Part shown: positions 33,511-42,133 of the stretch, piece after piece | How the letters are laid out: every line of letters begins with the position of its first letter | How positions within the stretch are numbered: position 1 is the stretch's first letter | DNA from: Pseudomonas_T sp032052615 | Lineage (GTDB): Bacteria > Pseudomonadota > Gammaproteobacteria > Pseudomonadales > Pseudomonadaceae | Length of the DNA: 64,000 bases | Reading direction: 5' to 3' | NCBI GenBank assembly: GCA_032052615.1 | Contig: DAMBWF010000001.1 | Coordinates: 310,001-374,000 of the forward strand | Translations under genes and position numbers: made by a program | Notes under the pieces: model-generated | Told to the model about the DNA's origin: nothing | What the model saw: only the letters and a program-made list of their open reading frames with translations | Database searches by the model: none

Positions 33511-36500
33511 ATGCTCATCCTGCGCGGCGCTCCTGCTCTTTCCGCTTTCCGCCACGGCAAACTGCTCGACCTCCTCACGGCCCGCGTGCCCGCGGTGACC
33601 GGCCTGTACGCCGAGTTCGCGCATTTCGCGGACGTTGACGGCGCGCTCGGGGACGAGCAGCGGCGGGTTCTGGAGCGCCTGTTGCAGTACGGCCCCAGCG
33701 TGCCGGCGCGGGAACCCGGCGGCCGGCTGTTCCTCTGCGTGCCGCGCTTCGGCACCCTCTCACCCTGGTCCAGCAAGGCCACCGACATCGCTCGCAACTG
33801 CGGTCTGGAAAACATCCGCCGCCTGGAGCGGGGCATCGCCTACTACGTCGAGGGCGACCTGGACGAAGCGGGGGCTCGCGAGGTCGCCGCGTCGCTGCAC
33901 GACCGCATGACCCAGCAGGTGCTGGCGCGTCCGGAAGAGGCCGCCGCGCTATTCAGCCACGCCGAGCCCCGGCCGCTGACGGCGGTGGACGTGCTGGGGG
34001 GCGGGCGCGCCGCCCTGGAGCGGGCCAACGTCACGCTGGGGCTGGCGTTGGCCGACGACGAGATCGACTACCTGGTGAAAAGCTTCGGCGAACTGGGGCG
34101 CAACCCCCACGATGTCGAGCTGATGATGTTCGCCCAGGCCAACTCCGAGCATTGCCGGCACAAGATCTTCAACGCCAGTTGGGACATCGACGGCGAGAGC
34201 CAGGAGAAATCCCTGTTCGGCATGATCAAGAACACCCATGCCCTGCACGGCGAGGGCGTGCTCAGCGCCTACAAGGACAACGCCGCGGTGATCGTCGGCC
34301 ACCGCGCCGGGCGCTTCTTCCCCGACCCCGAGTCGCGCCGCTACGGCGCGGTCGAGGAACCGGTGCATATCCTGATGAAGGTGGAGACCCACAACCACCC
34401 CACCGCCATCGCCCCGTTCCCCGGCGCCTCCACCGGCTCCGGCGGCGAAATCCGCGACGAGGGCGCCACCGGGCGCGGCGCCAAGCCCAAGGCGGGCCTG
34501 ACCGGCTTCACCGTCTCCAACCTGAACATCCCCGGCTTCGAGCAGCCCTGGGAAAAGCCCTACGGCAAGCCCGAGCGCATCGTCACCGCCCTGGACATCA
34601 TGATCGAGGGCCCCCTGGGGGGCGCCGCGTTCAACAACGAGTTCGGCCGGCCGGCCCTGACCGGCTACTTCCGCACCTTCGAACAGGCGGTCCAGACGCC
34701 CCGTGGCGAGGAAGTGCGCGGCTACCACAAGCCGATCATGCTCGCCGGCGGCATGGGCAACATCCGCGAGGCGCACGTGCAGAAGGCCGAGATCCCGGTG
34801 GGCGCCAAGCTGATCGTGCTCGGCGGCCCGGCCATGCTCATCGGCCTGGGCGGCGGCGCGGCGTCCTCCATGGACACCGGCGCCAGCTCCGCCGACCTGG
34901 ATTTCGCCTCGGTGCAGCGGGACAACCCGGAAATGGAGCGGCGTTGCCAGGAGGTCATCGACCGCTGCTGGCAACTGGGCGAGAACAACCCCATCACCTT
35001 TATCCACGACGTCGGTGCCGGCGGCCTCTCCAATGCCCTGCCGGAGCTGATCAACGATGGCGGGCGCGGCGGGCGCTTCGAGCTGCGCGAAGTGCCCAAC
35101 GACGAACCGGGCATGAGCCCCCTGGAAATCTGGTGCAACGAATCCCAGGAGCGCTACGTGCTGTCGGTGGCCGCCGCCGACTTCGAGCGCTTCAAGGCCA
35201 TCTGCGAGCGCGAGCGCTGCCCCTTCGCGGTGGTCGGCGAGGCCACCGAGGAACGCCGCCTGACCGTGACCGACCGCCACTTCGGCAACGAGGCCGTGGA
35301 CATGCCCCTGGAGGTGCTGCTGGGCAAGGCCCCGCGCATGCACCGCAGCGCCGACCGCGAGGCGGTACTGGGCGACGGGTTCGACGGCCTCGGCCTGGAC
35401 CTGGCCGAGTCGCTGGAGCGGGTGCTGCGCCATCCGGCCGTGGCCAGCAAGAGCTTCCTCATCACCATCGGCGACCGTAGCATCACCGGCCTGGTGGCCC
35501 GCGACCAGATGGTCGGCCCGTGGCAGGTGCCGGTGGCCGACTGCGCGGTGACCGCCACCAGCTTCGACGTGCTCACCGGCGAGGCCATGGCCATGGGCGA
35601 GCGCACCCCGCTGGCCCTGCTGGACGCGCCGGCTTCCGGGCGCATGGCCATCGGCGAGACCGTCACCAACCTGGCGGCGGCGCGCATCGAGCGCCTGGGC
35701 GACATCAAGTTGTCCGCCAACTGGATGGCCGCCGCCGGCCACCCGGGCGAGGACGCGCGGCTCTACGACACGGTGCGCGCGGTGGGCATGGAGCTGTGCC
35801 CGGCCCTGGGCATCGCGATCCCGGTGGGCAAGGACTCCATGTCCATGAAGACCCGCTGGCAGGACGGCGGCGAGGACAAGAGCGTCACCGCGCCGCTGTC
35901 GCTGATCGTCACCGGCTTCGCCCCGGTGAGCGACATCCGCGCCACCCTGACCCCGCAATTGCGCCTGGACAAGGGCGAGACCGACCTGATCCTGATCGAC
36001 CTGGGACGTGGGCAGAACCGCCTGGGCGGCTCGATCCTGGCCCAGGTCCATGGGAAGCTCGGCCGCCAGGCCCCGGACGTGGACGACGCCGAGGACCTCA
36101 AGGCGTTCTTCGCCGTGATCCAGGGGCTGAACGCCGACGGCCACCTGCTGGCCTACCACGACCGCTCCGACGGCGGCCTGCTGACCACCGTGCTGGAAAT
36201 GGCCTTCGCCGGCCATTGCGGCCTGGACCTGGCCCTCGACCCGCTGGTCGACGACCGCGCCGAACTGGCCGGGGTGCTGTTCAACGAAGAGCTGGGCGCG
36301 GTGATCCAGGTGCGCCAGGACGCCACGCCCGAGGTGCTGGCCCAATTCAGCGCCGCCGGGCTGGATGACTGCGTCGCGGTGATCGGCCAGCCGGTGAACG
36401 GCGCCGAGGTTGCCATCCGCTTCGACGGCGAGCAGGTGTTCGTCGGCCAGCGGCGCCTGCTGCAACGCCAGTGGAGCGAGACCAGCCACCGCATCCAGCG

Positions 36501-37407
36501 CCTGCGGGACAACGCCGAGTGCGCCGACCAGGAATTCGAGGCCCTGCTGGACGAGGACAACCCGGGCCTGTCGGCCAAGCTGGCCTACGACGTGAACCAG
36601 GACATCGCCGCGCCCTATATCAAGAAGGGAGTGCGGCCGTCGGTGGCAATCCTGCGCGAGCAGGGCGTCAACGGCCAGGTGGAAATGGCCGCCGCCTTCG
36701 ACCGCGCCGGCTTCGCCGCGGTCGACGTGCACATGAGCGACATCCTCGCCGGCCGGGTGGACCTGGCGGAGTTCAAGGGGCTGGTGGCCTGTGGCGGCTT
36801 CTCCTACGGCGACGTGCTGGGCGCCGGGGAAGGCTGGGCCAAGTCGATCCTGTTCAATGCCCGCGCCCGGGATGCCTTCCAGGCGTACTTCGAGCGCAAG
36901 GACAACTTCGCCCTGGGCGTCTGCAACGGCTGTCAGATGATGTCCAACCTGCACGAACTGATTCCCGGCAGCGAGGCCTGGCCGCACTTCGTGCGCAACC
37001 GCTCAGAGCAGTTCGAGGCGCGGGTGGCCATGGTCCAGGTGCAGGAATCGCCGTCGATCTTCCTGCGCGGCATGGCCGGTTCCCGGCTGCCCATCGCCAT
37101 CGCCCACGGTGAGGGCCACGCGGAGTTCGAGTCCGAGGAAGCCCTGTTGGAAGCCGACCTGTCCGGTTGCGTGGCCCTGCGCTTCGTCGACAACCACGGC
37201 AAGGTCACCGAGCGCTACCCGGCCAACCCCAACGGCTCGCCCCGGGGCATCACTGGCCTGAGCAGCCGCGACGGTCGCGTCACCATCATGATGCCGCACC
37301 CCGAGCGAGTGTTCCGCGCCGTGCAGAACTCCTGGCACCCGGACGAGTGGCGGGAAGATGGCGGCTGGCTGCGGATGTTCCGTAACGCCCGGGTCTGGGT
37401 GGACTGA
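33511..37407 (+). CDS. purL: Phosphoribosylformylglycinamidine synthase
   Basis: 1298 residues, the full single-chain form (E. coli 1295). It converts FGAR, glutamine and ATP to FGAM in purine synthesis. Seen in order: the N-terminal PurS-like region; the FGAM synthetase domain with KVETHNHPTAIAPFPGASTG; a second structural ATP-site half with VGKDSMSMKTRW and YHDRSDGGLLTTVLEM; and the C-terminal class I glutaminase with ALGVCNGCQMMSNLHELIPG (nucleophile Cys) and IAHGEGHAEF plus MMPHPERVFR for the His-Glu pair. The ATG at 33511 follows a good promoter. The stop overlaps a CDGSH-like gene by one base. Confidence 0.98.
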   Translation: MLILRGAPALSAFRHGKLLDLLTARVPAVTGLYAEFAHFADVDGALGDEQRRVLERLLQYGPSVPAREPGGRLFLCVPRFGTLSPWSSKATDIARNCGLENIRRLERGIAYYVEGDLDEAGAREVAASLHDRMTQQVLARPEEAAALFSHAEPRPLTAVDVLGGGRAALERANVTLGLALADDEIDYLVKSFGELGRNPHDVELMMFAQANSEHCRHKIFNASWDIDGESQEKSLFGMIKNTHALHGEGVLSAYKDNAAVIVGHRAGRFFPDPESRRYGAVEEPVHILMKVETHNHPTAIAPFPGASTGSGGEIRDEGATGRGAKPKAGLTGFTVSNLNIPGFEQPWEKPYGKPERIVTALDIMIEGPLGGAAFNNEFGRPALTGYFRTFEQAVQTPRGEEVRGYHKPIMLAGGMGNIREAHVQKAEIPVGAKLIVLGGPAMLIGLGGGAASSMDTGASSADLDFASVQRDNPEMERRCQEVIDRCWQLGENNPITFIHDVGAGGLSNALPELINDGGRGGRFELREVPNDEPGMSPLEIWCNESQERYVLSVAAADFERFKAICERERCPFAVVGEATEERRLTVTDRHFGNEAVDMPLEVLLGKAPRMHRSADREAVLGDGFDGLGLDLAESLERVLRHPAVASKSFLITIGDRSITGLVARDQMVGPWQVPVADCAVTATSFDVLTGEAMAMGERTPLALLDAPASGRMAIGETVTNLAAARIERLGDIKLSANWMAAAGHPGEDARLYDTVRAVGMELCPALGIAIPVGKDSMSMKTRWQDGGEDKSVTAPLSLIVTGFAPVSDIRATLTPQLRLDKGETDLILIDLGRGQNRLGGSILAQVHGKLGRQAPDVDDAEDLKAFFAVIQGLNADGHLLAYHDRSDGGLLTTVLEMAFAGHCGLDLALDPLVDDRAELAGVLFNEELGAVIQVRQDATPEVLAQFSAAGLDDCVAVIGQPVNGAEVAIRFDGEQVFVGQRRLLQRQWSETSHRIQRLRDNAECADQEFEALLDEDNPGLSAKLAYDVNQDIAAPYIKKGVRPSVAILREQGVNGQVEMAAAFDRAGFAAVDVHMSDILAGRVDLAEFKGLVACGGFSYGDVLGAGEGWAKSILFNARARDAFQAYFERKDNFALGVCNGCQMMSNLHELIPGSEAWPHFVRNRSEQFEARVAMVQVQESPSIFLRGMAGSRLPIAIAHGEGHAEFESEEALLEADLSGCVALRFVDNHGKVTERYPANPNGSPRGITGLSSRDGRVTIMMPHPERVFRAVQNSWHPDEWREDGGWLRMFRNARVWVD

Positions 37408-37694
37408 TGGACGAGGGCGACGGTCCGCGCGCGCAGGCGCCGCCGTCGCCCGAGGCTCGCCGGGTCTCGTCCGGCGAGACGCTCCACCTCTGCACCTGCC
37501 AGCATTCGCCGCATCCGCCCGACTGCCCGCCCTCCTGCGCGGCGGGCCTGCGCCTCGCCGTGACGCGCCCGCGCATCCTGTTGCTGTGCCGGTGCGGTCG
37601 TTCCGCCCGCCTGCCTTATTGCGATGGCAGCCATGTTCCGGCCGGGTTGTCCGGGCGGGCGCGGTTGCGCCGCTTCCTGACTGGCGAGCCCTAG
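37407..37694 (+). CDS. Small CDGSH-type iron-sulfur protein with one altered motif
   Basis: 95 residues. The second motif is a canonical CDGSH signature, CRCGRSARLPYCDGSH (about residues 65-80), which binds a 2Fe-2S cluster with three Cys and one His. The first motif, CTCQHSPHPPDCPPSC (about 29-44), keeps the C-x-C-x2-S-x3-P-x-C spacing but has Pro-Pro for Asp-Gly and Cys in place of the His ligand. If it binds a cluster, ligation would be all-cysteine. It starts one base inside the purL stop, so it is probably coupled to purL. Known CDGSH proteins act in iron-sulfur or redox sensing; a link with purine synthesis is inference. Confidence 0.75.
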   Translation: MDEGDGPRAQAPPSPEARRVSSGETLHLCTCQHSPHPPDCPPSCAAGLRLAVTRPRILLLCRCGRSARLPYCDGSHVPAGLSGRARLRRFLTGEP

Positions 37695-37848
37695 CCCGCA
37701 TGTCGACGAGGCGCCGTCGCGCCGGCGAACAGGCGGCAGCGCGATCGGTCGAAAACCGAGACGCCCGAGCGAATACGGCCAGCGATAGGCATAATGCCAT
37801 CATCGGTGCGTCAGACTCCCGCACCTCGCCACGCTCTCGGAGGCTTCG

Positions 37849-38166
37849 ATGTACCAGTTGTCTTTCTTCGTTCCCGAAACCCACCTCGAAGCGGTCAAGC
37901 GCGCCGTATTCGCCTGCGGGGCGGGTCGCATCGGCCAGTACGAACAATGCTGCTGGCAGGTGCTGGGGCAGGGGCAATTCCGCCCCCTGGAGGGCAGCCA
38001 GCCCTACCTGGGCGAAACCGGCACCGTGGAGCGGGTGGCGGAATGGAAGGTGGAGATGGTGGTGGCCGACGAATTGATCCACGAGGCGGTCAAGGCGCTC
38101 AAGGCGAGCCACCCCTACGAGACGCCGGCGTTCAACGTCTGGCGGCTCACCGACCTGCAGTTCTGA
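37849..38166 (+). CDS. NIF3-like / YqfO insert-domain family protein
   Basis: 105 residues, a complete stand-alone small protein of the family often annotated NGG1p-interacting factor NIF3 or 'structural toxin RtxA'. It corresponds to the PII-like insert domain of YqfO/NIF3 proteins: MYQLSFFVPETHLEAVKRAVF at the start, GxIGxYxxCCW in the middle, and ALKASHPYETPAFNVWRL at the end. Good RBS (GGAGG) 8 bases upstream. Function unknown; cytosolic. Confidence 0.85.
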   Translation: MYQLSFFVPETHLEAVKRAVFACGAGRIGQYEQCCWQVLGQGQFRPLEGSQPYLGETGTVERVAEWKVEMVVADELIHEAVKALKASHPYETPAFNVWRLTDLQF

Positions 38167-38203
38167 GGCGCAGCCCCGCCGGCCGGTACCCGGCGGTGGC
38201 GGC

Positions 38204-38707
38204 TTAAGGGCGGATCTCGATCATCGTGCCGTCCTTCACCAGGTTCCAGACCTCGCGCATGTCGTTGTTGGTCATGGCGATGCAGCCCTCGGTCCAGTCC
38301 AGGGTATGGAAATACCACTCGGGGTACTCCTGGCTCAGGGGCGTGCCGTGGATGAGGATCATGCCGCCCGGCTTCACGTTGCGCGCCTTGGCTTCGGCCA
38401 GGTCCCGGGCGTTGGGGTAGGAAATGTGCATCGCCAGGTTGTAGCGCGAGCTGGGTTTGCGCCAGTCGATCCAGTAGAAACCCTCCGGCGTGCGCTGGTC
38501 CCCCTCGCGTACCTTGGGGCCCTTGGGCTGCTTGCCGAGGGAGATGCGGTAGGTCTTCACCACCTCGCCGCGATTGAGCAGGTGCAGCCTGTGCTCGGAT
38601 TTCAGCACCAGCACCTTGTCGATGGGCCTGGCGCTCGACAGCGGCGCGGTCTCGGCCTGGGTGAAGGCGGCCACGGTCAGGCAGAAAAGAGCGAATAACC
38701 AGCGCAT
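38204..38707 (-). CDS. L,D-transpeptidase family protein (YkuD domain), exported
   Basis: 167 residues. Signal peptide 1-18 (MRWLFALFCLTVAAFTQA). The YkuD domain has the catalytic motif IHGTPLS (His) and WTEGCIAMTNNDMREV with the nucleophile Cys. It would form or use 3-3 meso-DAP cross-links or anchor lipoproteins in the periplasm. At 167 residues it is a minimal single-domain form, without LysM. It lies 31 bases downstream of a NUDIX gene on the same strand. Confidence 0.9.
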   Translation of the reverse strand: MRWLFALFCLTVAAFTQAETAPLSSARPIDKVLVLKSEHRLHLLNRGEVVKTYRISLGKQPKGPKVREGDQRTPEGFYWIDWRKPSSRYNLAMHISYPNARDLAEAKARNVKPGGMILIHGTPLSQEYPEWYFHTLDWTEGCIAMTNNDMREVWNLVKDGTMIEIRP

Positions 38708-38738
38708 CGAAGGTTCCGGGCTGTTGCGGTTGGGAACG

Positions 38739-39296
38739 TCAGAGGGTCGTGCCGGGGCGGGCCGCCAACGGTGCCAGGGGCTCGTTGCGAACCGGAAAGA
38801 CCTGGGCCCGGCGATCGGCGAAGAAGCATTCTAAGGTACGGCCCACGGTCGGAAAAGCCAGCTCGGACCAGGGGATTTCGTGCTCCTCGAACAGCCGGAC
38901 CTCCAGGCTTTCCTCGCCGGCGGCGAAGCCCGGGTCGGCCAGGTCGGCGCGGAAGAACAGGTACACCTGGTTGATGTGGGGCAGGTCGAACAGCGTATAC
39001 AGCGCCAGGTTCTCCACCCGCGCGCAGGCCTCCTCCAGGGTTTCCCGGGACGCGGCCTCGGCCAGCGTCTCGCCGTTTTCCATGTAGCCGGCCGGCAGCG
39101 TCCAGTAGCCTCGACGCGGCTCGATGGCGCGGCGGCAGAGCAGGACGCGACCTTCCCACACCGGCAGGCAGCCGGCGACGATGCGCGGGTTCTGGTAGTG
39201 GATCGTCTGGCAACTCTGGCAGATATAGCGGGGCCGACTGTCGCCATCCGGAACGCGCTGATCCACCGAGCCGCCGCACAGGTTGCAGAATTTCAT
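38739..39296 (-). CDS. NUDIX hydrolase with N-terminal zinc ribbon
   Basis: 185 residues. The N-terminal zinc ribbon has CNLCGGSV (Cys4/Cys7) and CQSCQTIHYQNP. The Nudix box is GYMENGETLAEAASRETLEEA, with the usual following Gly replaced by Cys (EEAC). The ribbon and following PR-I-V-A-G-C-L-P-V strand resemble the NADH pyrophosphatase-like group. The start at 39296 is chosen because it begins exactly at the ribbon. Substrate uncertain (NADH, deaminated NAD or another nucleoside diphosphate derivative). It forms an operon with the L,D-transpeptidase. Confidence 0.88.
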   Translation of the reverse strand: MKFCNLCGGSVDQRVPDGDSRPRYICQSCQTIHYQNPRIVAGCLPVWEGRVLLCRRAIEPRRGYWTLPAGYMENGETLAEAASRETLEEACARVENLALYTLFDLPHINQVYLFFRADLADPGFAAGEESLEVRLFEEHEIPWSELAFPTVGRTLECFFADRRAQVFPVRNEPLAPLAARPGTTL

Positions 39297-39463
39297 CGGG
39301 CCTCCTCGCCAATGCCGTCCATCTTGGCGGCACTCGCGACCCCGGGCAAGGGCGTCGGTCCGGAAGCCCGCCGGCGCGCGGAGTGCGCGGGCCCGGCGCA
39401 GGGGTTGGGCCGGGGGCTCGTTCATGCCATGATGCCCGGCAGAATAATGATCGAGAGTCTCCG

Positions 39464-40066
39464 ATGCTGGACGAGCTACTGCGCCGCGTGCAGAGCCATT
39501 CCCCCCGTCTGCTGGAAACCGAGCGGGCGTTTCCCGAGGCCGCCGTGCTGATGCCGGTCACGCGTAGCGAGGAACCGGAACTGGTACTGACCCTGCGGGC
39601 CAGCGGGCTGTCCACCCACGGCGGCGAGGTGGCATTCCCCGGCGGGCGCCGCGACCCGGAAGACCTCGACCTGATGCATACCGCGCTGCGGGAGGCGGAC
39701 GAGGAAATCGGCCTGCCGCCCGGCCTGGTGGAGGTGATCGGGCCGCTGAGCACCCTGGTGTCGCGGCACGGCATCAAGGTGACGCCCTACGTGGGGTTTG
39801 TGCCGGACTTCGTCGAGTACCGCCCCAACGACGCCGAGATCGCCGCGGTGTTCTCCGTGCCGCTGCAGTTCTTCCGCCAGGACCCTCGGGAAACCACCCA
39901 CCGCATCGACTACCTGGGGCAGAGCTGGTACGTGCCCAGCTACCGCTTCGGCGAATTCAAGATCTGGGGCCTCACCGCGATCATGGTGGTGGAACTGGTC
40001 AACCTGGTCTTCGACGCCGGCATCGACCTGCACACGCCGCCGGCCACCTACCTCACCCTGAGCTGA
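39464..40066 (+). CDS. NUDIX hydrolase, CoA pyrophosphatase (NudL) type
   Basis: 200 residues. The CoA-pyrophosphatase signature upstream of the Nudix box is present (LTLRASGLSTHGGEVAFPGG). The box follows as GGRRDPEDLDLMHTALREADEE. Downstream is VTPYVGFVPD. It likely hydrolyses CoA and its thioesters to 4'-phosphopantetheine derivatives. The start at 39464 gives the conserved MLDELLRRV opening. It heads a run with the gamma-carbonic anhydrase family gene, the DUF1289 gene and purT, all on the plus strand with short gaps. Confidence 0.9.
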   Translation: MLDELLRRVQSHSPRLLETERAFPEAAVLMPVTRSEEPELVLTLRASGLSTHGGEVAFPGGRRDPEDLDLMHTALREADEEIGLPPGLVEVIGPLSTLVSRHGIKVTPYVGFVPDFVEYRPNDAEIAAVFSVPLQFFRQDPRETTHRIDYLGQSWYVPSYRFGEFKIWGLTAIMVVELVNLVFDAGIDLHTPPATYLTLS

Positions 40067-40104
40067 ACCGGCGTCGCGCCGGCCGAGTCCGTGGAGAAAC
40101 TTCG

Positions 40105-40629
40105 ATGAAATACACGCTGGGCAATGACCGTGTCGACACCCATCCGGAGAGCTGGGTCGCGCCCGGCGCCACGCTGATCGGCAAGGTGCGCCTGGAGGCC
40201 GGCGCCAGCGTCTGGTTCGGCGCCGTGCTGCGGGGCGACAACGAGCTGATCCTGATCGGCGAGAACAGCAACGTGCAGGACGGCACGGTGATGCACACGG
40301 ACCCAGGCTCGCCGCTGACCATCGGCCGCGGGGTGACCATCGGCCACAACGCCATGCTCCATGGCTGCAGCGTGGGCGACTACAGCCTGATCGGCATCAA
40401 CGCCGTGGTGCTCAACGGCGCCCGCATCGGCAAGCACTGCATCATCGGCGCCAATGCCCTGATCCCCGAAGGCAAGGAGATTCCCGACGGCAGCTTGGTG
40501 ATGGGCTCCCCGGGACGGGTGGTGCGCGAACTCGACGAGACGCAGAAGAAGAAACTCGAAGCCAGCGCCGCCCACTACGTCCATAACGCCCGGCGCTACG
40601 CCCGGGACCTGGCCGAGCAGCCGGACTGA
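40105..40629 (+). CDS. Gamma-carbonic anhydrase family protein (YrdA-like)
   Basis: 174 residues of left-handed beta-helix hexapeptide repeats. Metal-binding histidines are in GTVMHTDPG and TIGHNAMLHGCSVGD. The C-terminal helix is REL-DETQKKKLEASAAHYV. YrdA/CaiE-like proteins bind zinc, but many lack measurable carbonic anhydrase activity, so the enzyme function is uncertain. RBS GGAGA at the proper distance. Stop overlaps the DUF1289 gene by one base. Confidence 0.92.
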   Translation: MKYTLGNDRVDTHPESWVAPGATLIGKVRLEAGASVWFGAVLRGDNELILIGENSNVQDGTVMHTDPGSPLTIGRGVTIGHNAMLHGCSVGDYSLIGINAVVLNGARIGKHCIIGANALIPEGKEIPDGSLVMGSPGRVVRELDETQKKKLEASAAHYVHNARRYARDLAEQPD

Positions 40630-40829
40630 TGAGCGCGCCGGAGCGGGTCGCCTCGCCCTGCGTGCACATCTGCGCCCTGGACGAGGAGGACATTTGCATC
40701 GGCTGCCATCGCGCCATGGACGAAATCCTCCGCTGGGGACGCATGGACGACGCCGAGCGGCGGCGGGTGCTGGCCCGTTGCGCCGAGCGCGGGCGGGCCA
40801 AGGGCGCCTATTTCGGCGATTCGCGCTGA
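40629..40829 (+). CDS. DUF1289 domain-containing small protein
   Basis: 66 residues. DUF1289 pattern: SPCVHICALDEEDICIGCHR with four closely spaced cysteines (Cys11, Cys15, Cys23, Cys26), consistent with a metal site, then a helical LRWGRMDDAERRRVLAR. It starts within the stop of the preceding gene (one-base overlap). Function unknown; probably a cytosolic Fe-S or zinc miniprotein. Confidence 0.9.
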   Translation: MSAPERVASPCVHICALDEEDICIGCHRAMDEILRWGRMDDAERRRVLARCAERGRAKGAYFGDSR

Positions 40830-40905
40830 GCGAACACCTATCCCGACCCGCCCGCGCGGGTCGCTTCGCGGCCGAGGCCGCTCCTGTCTTCCCGGAGATT
40901 GTGCG

Positions 40906-42087
40906 ATGCCCCGTATCGGAACCCCGCTCTCGCCCCGCGCGACCCGTGTCCTGCTCTGTGGCGCTGGCGAACTCGGCAAGGAGGTGGCCATCGAATTGCA
41001 GCGCCTGGGGGTCGAGGTGATCGCCGTCGACCGCTACGCCGATGCGCCGGCCATGCAGGTGGCCCATCGCAGCCACGTCATCAGCATGCTGGACGGTCAG
41101 GCGTTGCGCGCGGTGATCGAGCGGGAGCGCCCTCATATCATCGTCCCGGAGATCGAGGCCATCGCCACCGCCACTTTGGTGGAGCTGGAGGCCGAGGGCT
41201 TCACCGTGGTGCCCACCGCGCGAGCCGCGCAACTGACCATGAACCGCGAGGGGATTCGCCGCCTGGCCGCCGAGGAGCTGGGCCTGCCGACCTCGCCCTA
41301 TCGGTTCGCCGATAACGTCGAAGAATATCGGGCCGGCGTCGCTGCGGTCGGCTACCCCTGCGTGGTCAAGCCGATCATGAGCTCTTCCGGGAAGGGCCAG
41401 AGCGTGCTCAAGTCCAATGCCGACCTGCGCGCCGCCTGGGACCATGCCCAGGAGGGCGGACGCGCCGGCAAGGGGCGGGTGATCGTCGAGGGCTTCGTCG
41501 ATTTCGACTACGAGATCACCCTGCTGACAGTCCGCCATGCCGGGGGCACCACCTTCTGCGCCCCGGTCGGCCACCGCCAGGTGAAGGGGGACTACCACGA
41601 GTCCTGGCAGCCCCAGGCCATGAGCCCGGCCGCGCTGGCGGAGTCCGAGCGCATCGCCCAGGCGGTCACCGAGGCCCTGGGGGGGCGAGGGCTGTTCGGC
41701 GTGGAACTGTTCGTCAAGGGCGACCGGGTATGGTTCAGCGAGGTGTCGCCCCGGCCCCATGACACCGGCTTGGTGACCCTCATTTCCCAGGACCTTTCGG
41801 AATTCGCCCTGCATGCCCGGGCGATTCTCGGCCTGCCGATTCCGGCGATCCGCCAGTATGGGCCGTCGGCCTCGGCGGTGATCCTGGTGGAGGGCGAGTC
41901 CACCCAGGTGAGCTACGGCAACCTGAGCGCCGCCCTGGCGGAGCCGGACACCGCGTTGCGGCTGTTCGGCAAGCCGGAGGTGAGCGGCCAGCGGCGCATG
42001 GGCGTGGCCCTGGCGCGGGACGTATCGGTGGAGGCGGCGCGGGAAAAGGCCGTCCGGGCGGCCGGCGCGGTGGACGTTCGGCTCTAG
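40906..42087 (+). CDS. purT: Formate-dependent phosphoribosylglycinamide formyltransferase
   Basis: 393 residues (E. coli PurT 392). An ATP-grasp enzyme making FGAR from GAR, formate and ATP: N-terminal VLLCGAGELGKEVAIELQRLG, ATP-grasp loop KPIMSSSGKGQSVLKS, and metal ligands in LFGVELFVKGDRVWFSEVSPRPHDTG. It supplies the substrate of PurL, encoded 3.5 kb upstream. RBS GGAGA before the ATG at 40906. Confidence 0.97.
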   Translation: MPRIGTPLSPRATRVLLCGAGELGKEVAIELQRLGVEVIAVDRYADAPAMQVAHRSHVISMLDGQALRAVIERERPHIIVPEIEAIATATLVELEAEGFTVVPTARAAQLTMNREGIRRLAAEELGLPTSPYRFADNVEEYRAGVAAVGYPCVVKPIMSSSGKGQSVLKSNADLRAAWDHAQEGGRAGKGRVIVEGFVDFDYEITLLTVRHAGGTTFCAPVGHRQVKGDYHESWQPQAMSPAALAESERIAQAVTEALGGRGLFGVELFVKGDRVWFSEVSPRPHDTGLVTLISQDLSEFALHARAILGLPIPAIRQYGPSASAVILVEGESTQVSYGNLSAALAEPDTALRLFGKPEVSGQRRMGVALARDVSVEAAREKAVRAAGAVDVRL

Positions 42088-42133
42088 GCGGCTTCGCCGG
42101 GCGCCGGCCCCGCGCGGTCGGCCGGCGTTGCGC

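Noticed and set aside
33949..36987. Very long open frame antisense to purL (over 1000 codons)
   Set aside because: GC-rich genes leave the opposite strand open; the His/Gly/Gln-rich translation looks like a shadow and purL is certain.
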